The position numbers and the translations under genes were made by a program. Below the pieces are notes generated by a model that was given only the letters and a program-made list of their open reading frames with translations, was not told the DNA's origin and ran no database searches. A stretch of 64,000 nucleotides of DNA, taken from assembly GCF_002575655.3 (NCBI RefSeq), contig NC_053040.3:364000267-364064266 (forward strand). Reading direction: 5' to 3'. Of the stretch, positions 55,742-64,000 are shown piece after piece (within the stretch, counting starts at the first letter, position 1; each line of letters begins with the position of its first letter). The stretch comes from Aegilops tauschii subsp. strangulata (Eukaryota > Streptophyta > Magnoliopsida > Poales > Poaceae).

Positions 55742-58110
55742 AGCATCCCCAAGCTTAATTCCTGCTCGTCCTCGAGTAGGTAAATGATAAGAACGGAATT
55801 TTTGATGTGGAATGCTACCTAACATATTTATCAATGTAATATTCTTTATTGTGGCAAGAATATTTAGATCCATAAGATTCAAAACAAAAGTTTAATATTG
55901 ACATGAAAACAATAATACTTCAAGCATACTAAGAAAGCAATCATGTCTTCTCAAAATAACATGGCCAAAGCAGGTTATCCCTACAAAATCATATAGTCTG
56001 GCTATGCTCTATCTTCATCACACAAAATATTTAAATCATGCACAACCCCGATGATAGGCCAAGCAATTGTTTCATACTTTTGATGTTCTCAAAAATTTTC
56101 AATCTTCACGCAATACATGAGCGTGAACCATGGACATAGCACTATAGGTGGAATAGAAGGGTGGTTGTGGAGAAGACAAAAAGGAGAAGATAGTCTCACA
56201 TCAACTAAGTGTATCGACGGGCTACGGAGATGCCCATCAATAGATATAAATGTGAGTGAGTAGGGATTGCCATGCAACGGATGCACTAGAGCTATAAATG
56301 TATGAAAGCTCAAAAAGAAACTAAGTGGGTGTGCATCCAACTCGCTTGCTCACGAAGACCTACAGCACTTTGAGGAAGCCCATCATTGGAATATACAAGC
56401 CAAGTTCTATAATGAAAAATTCTCACTAGTATATGAAAGTGACAACATAGGAGACTCTCTATCATGAAGATCATGGTGCTACTTTGAAGCACAAGTGTGG
56501 TAAAAGGATAGTAGCATTGCCCCTTCTCTCTTTTTCTCTCTTTTTTTGGGCCTTCTCTTTTTTTGGCCTCTTTATTTCATTTTATTTTATTTTTGGGATA
56601 ATTAGATTTATGCCCCTAGTTGTGTCCCACTCGTCTGTTTTACCCCTAATTCCCAAAAGTCACCAGTTCTGTCCGAGTCACTTTGCTCCTCTTATGCTTT
56701 TGCCCTTTGACCGTTTGACCGTCAGTTTGAAAACTTCATAACTAATTCATACTGAATCAGAAAAATGCAAATAAGATACCAAAATCTTCAGAAAAACATC
56801 ACCTATATGTCAGTGTCATTTGCATTCATGAAAAAAGTGTTGGAAAGTGCACATCCGAGTTTTAGCTCTTTTGATACCACCATGAATAGTGAACTCAAAA
56901 AAAATTCAAAAAAAATCAAAAAAAATATGGTGGCGAAGAACAACAAATGTTCTAAGTGCTTGCCAAGTTTCATTAGGGAACGACATTCATGGAAGTTGTG
57001 GCAAAAAAATAATCTATTTTGGAGTGCTGATTGTTTTTCTTGCCACGGCACCCACGAATGTTATTCCCTGATGAAACTTGGCAGGCACTTAAAACATTTG
57101 TCATTCTTTGCCACCAATTTTTTTTTCAATTTTTTGAACTTTTTTAGATTTTACTATTCATGGTGGTAGCATAAGAGCTAAAACTCGGATGGGCACTTTC
57201 CAACACTTTTTTCATGAATGCAAATGACACTGACATATAGGTGATGTTTTTCAACATTTTGGTATCTTATTTGCATTTTTCTGATTTAGTATGAATTAGT
57301 TATGAAGTTTTCAAACTAATGGGCAAACGGTCAAAGGGCAAAAGCATAATAGGAGCAAATTGACTTGGACAGAACCAGTGACTTTTGGGAATTAGGGGTA
57401 AAACAGACGAGTGGGACACAACTAGGGGCATAAATCTAATTATCCCTTTATTTTTGTCCGGAGTCTCATCCCGACTTGTGGGGGAATCATAGTCTCCATC
57501 ATCCTTTCCTCACTGGGACAATGCTCTAATAATGATGAGCATCACACTTTTATTTACTTACAACTCATGAATTACAACTCGATACTCAGAACAAAATATG
57601 ACTCTATATGAATGCCTCCGGCGGTGTACCTGGATGTGCAATGATTCAAGAGTGACATGTATGAAAGAATTATGAATGGCGACTTTGCCACAAATACGAT
57701 GTCAACTACATGATCATGCAAAGCAATATGACAATGATAAAGCGTGTCATAATAAACGGAACGGTGGAAAGTTACATGGCAATATATCTCGGAATGGCTA
57801 TGAAAATGCCATAATAGGTAGGTACGGTGGCTATTTTGAGGAAGGTAATGGTGGGTGTATGGTATCGACGAAAGTTGCGCGCCACAAGAGAGGCTAGCAA
57901 TGGTGGAAGGGTGAGAGTGCGTATAATCCATGGACTCAACATTAGTCATAAAGAACTCACATACTTATTGCAAAAATCTATTAGTTATTGAAACGAAGTA
58001 CTACGCGCATGCTCCTAGGGGGATAGATTGGTAGGAAAAGACCATCGGTCGTCCCCGACCGCCACTCGTAAGGAAGACAATCAATAAATAAATCATGCAC
58101 CGACTTCATC
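55742..58110 (-). mobile_element. Internal 3' region of the same gypsy element, interrupted
   Basis: AT-rich non-coding DNA follows the PPT. It is split by the fold-back MITE at 56595-57446 and cut at 58111 by the second Tat element. No gag or pol is seen here; it would lie beyond the insertion. ORFs of 60-134 codons are not supported. Confidence 0.6.
56595..57446. mobile_element. 852-bp fold-back MITE with 9-bp target duplication
   Basis: It starts GGGATAATTAGATTTATGCC and ends with the inverse. The two halves (about 56595-57015 and 57025-57446) are inverted repeats almost to the centre. A 9-bp duplication TTTATTTTT flanks it (56586-56594 and 57447-57455), which points to a Mutator-type non-autonomous element. 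Confidence 0.88.
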
Positions 58111-59301
58111 TGTCGGAGTAAATGGCCACGGGTAGCCTAACCGACTGCCCCTGGTTCTTCTGAAAAAATTATCAGGCCTTCGGGCCTCCAAGCACTCCGA
58201 GCATTGGGCCGCCTTCCCTGGCCGGCTACCTCTGAAGCCGACTCCCGGAAGGCGACCAAGCCTCACCAACTCCTCCCTAGGACAACTACGGGGTGGCCGA
58301 CTCCAAGAAGCCGGCCAAGAAGGACGCCGACTCCTAGGAGCCGGCCGAGACCATAACCACCAAAGCTGCTCCCACATAACGGCGACACGACGGGGTGTGG
58401 CCACAGTGCGGCCCACTACCCCCAAAGCCCGAGGCGGGCATGGCTACAGGAGGCCGTACGGGACGGCCGTCTCCCGTGCGGCTCGGCACTGTAGCCATGC
58501 TGGCCTCGACGTCACCCACGACCGACTCCCGTACGGCCCGCGGGCGGCGGGCCCCTTCAGCCAGAGAGAGGCGTGAAGGCGGCCCGGCCTTTCCCAGTCG
58601 GCCAAGAGCGTAGCCGGCCTCTAGAAGCCGGCAACTCCCTTCCTCGAAGCAGGAGCCCCATTAAGGAGACAAGACGAGGTAAGGCTACAGTGAGAGCCCC
58701 CGAGGCGGCCCACTGTAGCCATGCTTACCTCGACAAAGCCCTCGTCATCAGAGGCGCGGCTATAGTAAGCAGCCGCCGACAAGACCCTAGGCGGTGGGGC
58801 CGGCCTGTCGACCAAGTAGCCGGCAGCCGGCGGGACCCACCAGCCGGCGGGACCCAGCAGCCGGCGGAGAAGCCGGCGAGCGTAGACACTGACGGCTGGG
58901 ACCAGAGCCCAGCCGGATTACCATTGTACCCCCGGGGGGTAGGCCTATATAAACCCCCCGGAGCACCCATGCAAAGGGTTGGCCTCTGAGCATAGTTTGC
59001 TTCTAAGCATAGCACACACACACCATAGATAGAGAGAAGCAAGAGCTAGCCTTGTTCTTCTTCTCCCTTGATCTCAACAGCTCTAGGAGCGATTGTAGCT
59101 ACCTTTCATCGATCTAGTGATCATGCGGAGACCCCGCAGAGCAGGACTAGGGGTGTTATCTCCTCAGAGAGCCCCGAACCTGGGTAAGATCCGCCGGCGT
59201 GCATGTCTTTGCCTCATCCCGTTTCCAGGCACCGGCGACGTTTTATTGGCTCCCACAATGATAAGCCATCCCTTGGCATATGTCGCACCAACCACCCGAC
59301 A
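58111..59301 (+). repeat. 5' LTR of element 2
   Basis: It is 1191 bp, clearly more different from both LTRs of element 1 than those are from each other. It includes a small duplication near 58980-59010 (TGAGCATAG / TAAGCATAG). TATATAAA lies at 58946-58953. Confidence 0.92.
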
Positions 59302-59322
59302 TTTGGCGCCCACCGTGGGGCC
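59302..59322 (+). other. Primer binding site of element 2
   Basis: TTTGGCGCCCACCGTGGGGC directly follows the LTR. Confidence 0.75.
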
Positions 59323-60574
59323 AGGTGCACCGTCGTCCGGAGACCTGTTCTGGACGGGAACCCTCTTCCTCCCCCGCGAGCGCAGCCAGCCTGCTGCGCC
59401 CGATGGCGTTTGCCTCGACGCGCTGCAAGGCATCGACGACGCCTGCGCAGCGAGCCGCCTCGCCAATCTGCTCGGCGAGACTCGCATCTCCGATGAGCCT
59501 GCGTCCGACGCAGGCACCGACTACCCCGAGAGCCACCTCGTCAGCCTCCTCGACCAACTTCACGTCTCCAGCGAGCCTGCTGCGGACATGGAGTCGGTCG
59601 GCTCCACCGACCCGATGCTCATCGGCTCCGACACCGCGTCGCTTGACGCCTACCCCTCCGACATGGTGGTCTTCGGCGACCCCCTCCCTCGAGCTGACAG
59701 CGGCAGCAGCGCTGTCACCGAAGTGCTGGTCATCAGCCATGTCTCCAACTCGGGCGAGAATGCCCGCGACGCTCAGCAAGCGGCGATGCACGACCTCTCC
59801 GTCCCCATCCCGGCCGACGCCGACGCCGAGACCCTGGAGGCCCGCCGCCTTGCCCTCATCGCGGCGGGCCAGAAGATAGCCTCGATGAGACGCCTCACCG
59901 AGGCCCACCAGCGCGAAGTCAACCGCGCCGCCTTCGGCACGCCGCCGCTTAGCGGCCCGAGCCGAGCCGGCTTCGTCCATAAGCGCGGCGCAGCCGTCGC
60001 CAGCATGCTGGGCGCAGATCGCCCCGTCTACGCCACCCCGCTCGAGAATCTGCGGGCCGCTCAGGCGGCTGCAGAAGAGCTCAATGGGCTGGGAGCCGAT
60101 GAGCTCCCCTACATGACGAGACGGATCCAACAGCTGCTCGATGCGGCTGCAGAACGGCACGAAGCCGGCGCCCGTGCTGATAGTCATCCCCCGCGCCGGG
60201 AGCATGCCGCGACGTCCCGCTCGCCGACTGCGAGCAGCGCGCGCCAGAAGAAAGACAAGGAGCCGGCTGCCAGCCGCAGCCGGACTCGCATCACCATCGA
60301 GCGCGACGCGGATGGCCGCCCTCGAGCTATAGAGCACCAAGGAAATCTGCCTCCTCCCCCGCCTCGAAGAGAAAGACGCCTCACTCCGCCGCCTATCACA
60401 CACCCGACTCTTGGCGACCGACTCGGCCGCCGAGAAGGAGTCGGCGAGAACGACGCCCGCCTCAGGATCGACCGCCTTGCTCGATCCTTGGCGCTAGAAG
60501 AAGAAGACGATGTCGGCCCACCATGCTTTGGCCCCCGCATCCGCGATGAGCCCTTCCCCAAAGGGTACCCGGCC
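59316..60574 (+). pseudogene. Truncated gag N-terminal region of element 2
   Basis: The frame aligns with element 1 gag from the PBS to RIRDEPFPKG. The codon matching the element 1 start is GTG, and the first in-frame ATG is near 59588. The Retrotrans_gag capsid domain, knuckle region and protease active site are removed by the deletion, after which the frame changes and soon stops. Confidence 0.85.
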
Positions 60575-63500
60575 TGTCTTGCTCTCCAATCGGCAAGATC
60601 AAAATGGATGTTCTCTTCGGAGACAAAGATCATTTTCGCCGGGAAGCAATATGGTTCGAGGTAGTGGATTTGGAGAGCCCCTATCATGCATTGCTTGGCC
60701 GACCTGCTTTGGCCAAGTTCATGGCTGTGCTCCACTACGCCTACCTGAAAATGAAGATGCCGAGCTCGAAGGGGATCATCACGGTAGCCGGCGACTACAA
60801 GAAGTCCATCGAGTGTGCCATGGCCAGTAGCCGGCTGGCCGAGTCCCTCGTGGTGGCAGAAGAGAAGAAGATGTTGGAACGGGTTGTGGCCATGGACGAC
60901 AAGCAGCCGGCCTTGTCCCCCAACCCCAAAGATTGTGATGCGCAGGGCTCCTTCCAGCCTGCCAAAGAGATGAACAAGATACCTCTGGACCCGGAGAACC
61001 CGGAGAGGTTCGCTGTGATTGGGGCGAACTTGGACAGTAAATAGGAAGGCGAGCTCGTCGACTTCCTCCGTGAGAATCGAGACATCTTTGCATGGTCCCC
61101 AAAGGACATGCCGGGTGTCCCGAAGGATTTCGCCGAGCACAAGCTACACGTCCGAGCTGATGCGAAGCCGGTCAAGCAGCCCCTCCGCCGACTGTCAGAA
61201 GAGAAGCAAAGAATTGTGGGAGAAGAGATAGCCCGGCTCCTTGCAGCCGGCTTTATCATGGAAGTGTTCTTTCCAGAGTGGCTTGCCAACCCAGTTCTGG
61301 TTCTGAAGAAGAATAACAAGTGGCGTATGTGTATAGACTACACGAGTTTGAACAAGGCCTGCCCAAAGGATCCGTTTGCTCTGCCATGGATCGACCAAGT
61401 GATAGACTCCACAGCCGGATGCGAGCTGTTATGTTTTTTGGATGCATACTCAGGGTATCATCAGATCAAGTTGGACCCGGCTGACCGCCTGAATACTGCC
61501 TTCATCACACCCTTTGGAGCTTTCTGCTACCTGACAATGACATTCGGCTTAAGAAATGCCGGAGCCACTTTTCAGCGTTGCATGCAGAAATTTCTCTTGA
61601 AACAACTCGGCAGAAATGCCCACGTCTACGTAGACGACATTGTGGTGAAGACAGAGAAGCGCGGCACCTTGCTGGAAGACCTGAAAGAAACATTCGCCAA
61701 CTTGCGCCGATTCCAGATCAAGCTCAACCCGAGAAGTGCGTGTTCGGAGTACCAGCCAGCCAGCTGCTAGGCTTCCTGGTCTCCGAACGTGGCATTGAGT
61801 GCAACCCCATCAAGATCAAGGCCATCGAGAGGATGGAGATTCCCACCAAGCTGCGAGATGTGCAGAAGTTCACTGGCTGCTTACCCTCCCTGAATCGTTT
61901 TATCAGCCGACTAGGAGAAAAGGCTCTCCCCTTGTACCGACTCATGAAGAAGTCCACTCACTTCGAGTGGAATGATCAAGCCGACCAAGCCTTCCATGAG
62001 TTGAAGAAAATGCTGACCACTCCGCCTGTCCTGGCTGCGCCGACTGAGAAGGAGCCCATGCTCCTCTACATCGCCGCGACTAGCCGAGTCGTCAGCACTG
62101 TTGTTGTGTTCCAACGCCCGGAGGAAGGCCGAAGCCAGCTGGTCCAGAGGCCGGTGTACTATCTCAGTGAAGTACTGTCCAACTCAAAGCAAAACTACCC
62201 GCACTACCAGAAGATGTGCTATGGGGTGTACTTCGCTGCCAAGAAACTAAAGCCCTACTTCCAAGAGCACCCCATCACGGTCGTGTGCACTGCCCCGCTT
62301 GCCGAGATCATAGGCAGCCGGGACGCATCCGGCCGGGTGGCCAAATGGGCCATTGCATTGGCGCCCTACACGATCTTCTATCAACCCCGCACCGCCATCA
62401 AGTCGCAAGCATTGGCCGACTTCCTCGTCGACTGGGCCGAGACCCAGTACTTACCGCCGGCTCCCGACTCTACCCATTGGCGGATGCACTTTGACGGGTC
62501 CAAGATGCGCACCGGCTTGGGAGCCGGCATCGTCCTCACCTCTCCCAAAGGCGACAAGCTCAAGTACACGCTGCAGATCCACTTCGCCGCCTCCAACAAC
62601 GTCGCCGAGTACGAGGCGCTCGTACACGGGCTCCGGCTAGCCAAAGAGCTTGGCATACGCCGGATCCTGTGCTACGGCGACTCAGACCTGGTGGTCCAGC
62701 AATCGTCTGGCGATTGGGACGCCAAGGACGCGAACATGGCGAGCTATCGTTTCCTCGTCCAGCAGATAAGCGGATACTTCGAAGGGTGCGAGTTCCTTCA
62801 CGTGCCAAGGGCCGACAACGACCAAGCAGATGCCCTAGCACGGATCGGCTCCACCCGACAAGCCATACCGACTGGCGTCTCCCTCCAGCGCCTCCTCAAG
62901 CCGTCCATCAAGCCGTCTCAAGAGTCGGATTCCATTTTCGTACCGCCTGCGCCAGATACAGTCGGATCCGACTGGAGAAATCCCGCAGGCGGCACTGGGA
63001 CTTCGACAACCGGCCCGGGGACTACCGTAGTCGCACCCGGCCCAGGGACTTCAGAACCCGGCCCGGGGACTGTAGCAGTCGGCCCGGGGACTGCAGCGGC
63101 ACAAGAAGCGGTGGCCGACTCCAATGCAACACCCAACCCACCCACCCGAGTCATGGTGGCCACATCAACAGAAGAAGAAGTCACAGCTCCCTCATGGGCC
63201 CAGCCCATCCTCAAGTTCCTAGTCAGCAGAGAGCTGCCGGCTGACGAGATCTCAGCAAGACTAGTGCAACGACGAGCCGCAGCATACACAATAATCAACA
63301 GAGAGCTTGTGAAGCGCAGCGTCACTGGAGTCTTCCAGCGTTGTGTCGAGCCAGAAAAAGGAGTGGCAATCCTCAAAGACATCCACCAAGGCGAATGCAG
63401 CCACCACGCAGCCTCAAGATCCCTTGTGGCCAAGGCTTTCCGCCATGGTTTCTTCTGGCCGACTGCCTTGGAGGATGCTAAAGAAATAGTCAAGAGCTGC

Positions 63501-64000
63501 AGAGGATGTCAAGTTTTTAGTTCCAAGCAACACCTGCCGGCTTCTGCCCTCAAGACCATTCCCCTTACTTGGCCTTTTGCCGTCTGGGGACTGGACATGG
63601 TGGGCCCTTTCAAGACAGCCCGCGGCGGCCTGACACATCTACTGGTCGCCGTGGACAAGTTCACAAAGTGGATCAAAGCTAAACCGATCAAGAAGCTGAA
63701 CGGGCCAACTGCCGTGACATTCATCACCGACATCACTACTCGGTACGGCGTGCCGCACAGCATCATCACCGACAACGGCACGAACTTCGCCAAAGGAGCA
63801 CTGGCACGTTTCTGCGCGACGCAGGGCATCCGACTGGACCTAGCGTCTGTTGCCCACCCGCAGTCAAACGGCCAGGTTGAGCGAGCAAATGGACTCATCC
63901 TCTCCGGCATCAAGCCCCGACTGGTTGTACCACTGGAGCGATCGGCCGGCTGCTGGCTCGAAGAGCTGCCGGCTGTCCTCTGGAGTCTGCGCACTACACC
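60575..64000 (+). pseudogene. Pol of element 2 (PR tail-RT-RNase H-INT), partial
   Basis: It starts with the protease tail (IKMDVLFGDKDHF, YHALLGRPALAKF), has a TAG at 61042-61044 exactly where element 1 has one, then RT (FLDAYSGYHQI, YVDDIVVKTEK). A 1-bp loss in a C-run at about 61729 shifts the frame. From there the frame is open to the window end through RNase H (MHFDGSKMRTGLGAG, YRFLVQQ where element 1 has a stop) and integrase (HHAASRSLVAKAF, GLDMVGPF, ITDNGTNF, GQVERANGL). It is non-autonomous, but downstream domains are better preserved than in element 1. Confidence 0.9.

Larger units (their letters stand above)
58111..64000 (+). mobile_element. Second Tat-lineage element (element 2), runs off the window
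   Basis: It has the same LTR, PBS and pol order as 30001-43866. It contains 5' LTR, gag part and pol to the integrase core. About 1.24 kb is deleted at 60565-60575 relative to element 1 (32440 to about 33680). It is inserted in the minus-strand gypsy element; the left flank is TTCATC. Confidence 0.93.

Noticed and set aside
59243..60403. 386-codon minus-strand ORF
   Set aside because: Shadow of the gag region of element 2.

Overview
This window looks like nuclear DNA of a Triticeae grass (wheat, Aegilops or barley group). It holds spliced plant genes with GT-AG introns, Stowaway and Tourist MITEs, nested Ty3/gypsy LTR retrotransposons, a large Mutator-like element, a Helitron and a satellite array. 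No bacterial-type operon, tRNA gene or CRISPR array is visible. The assignment rests on recognising repeat types from memory, not on a database search.

Bases 1-29 kb are a gene-poor 'island' side. It contains a possible minus-strand gene model with weak exons (178-2267) and a 984-bp CT-rich tandem duplication (about 4.1-6.0 kb). An F-box/LRR/FBD gene (6433-8863) is broken by frameshifts and carries two MITEs in its second intron. A 189-codon gene of unknown function with a good TATA box lies at 10083-10652. Two tandem minus-strand F-box/DUF295-type genes follow (12984-14387 and 16260-17657): one has a single late stop, the other at least three stops. From 18 to 27 kb there are transposon remnants, minisatellites and a CACTA-type terminus. 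A 482-bp Helitron and a 5S-rRNA-like fragment sit at 28-29 kb.

Bases 29.6-53.9 kb are the remains of one tandem array with a monomer of about 503 bp. It was opened twice. One insertion is a complete 13.9-kb Tat-lineage Ty3/gypsy element (30001-43866; TSD TGTGT; LTRs about 2 % different by eye). It has a broken gag-pol on the plus strand and a multi-exon antisense gene with its own TATA box. The other is a 7.8-kb Mutator-like element (44444-52253; 9-bp TSD TCCTGGCTC; TIRs of about 263 bp). It carries two convergent genes: a MURA-type transposase (two frameshifts) and an apparently intact five-exon plant-mobile-domain gene. Between them is an array of GC-rich palindromes made of the same modules as the TIRs.

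Bases 54.1-58.1 kb are the 3' LTR and adjoining internal DNA of another gypsy element on the minus strand, into which an 852-bp fold-back MITE (9-bp TSD) inserted. At 58111 a second copy of the Tat element begins and runs off the window. It lacks about 1.24 kb of gag/protease and has a 1-bp deletion in reverse transcriptase, but its frame is then open to the window end.

The most notable structures are the two-gene MULE with its palindrome array, the interrupted 503-bp satellite, the antisense gene of the Tat element, and an in-frame TAG before reverse transcriptase shared by both Tat copies.
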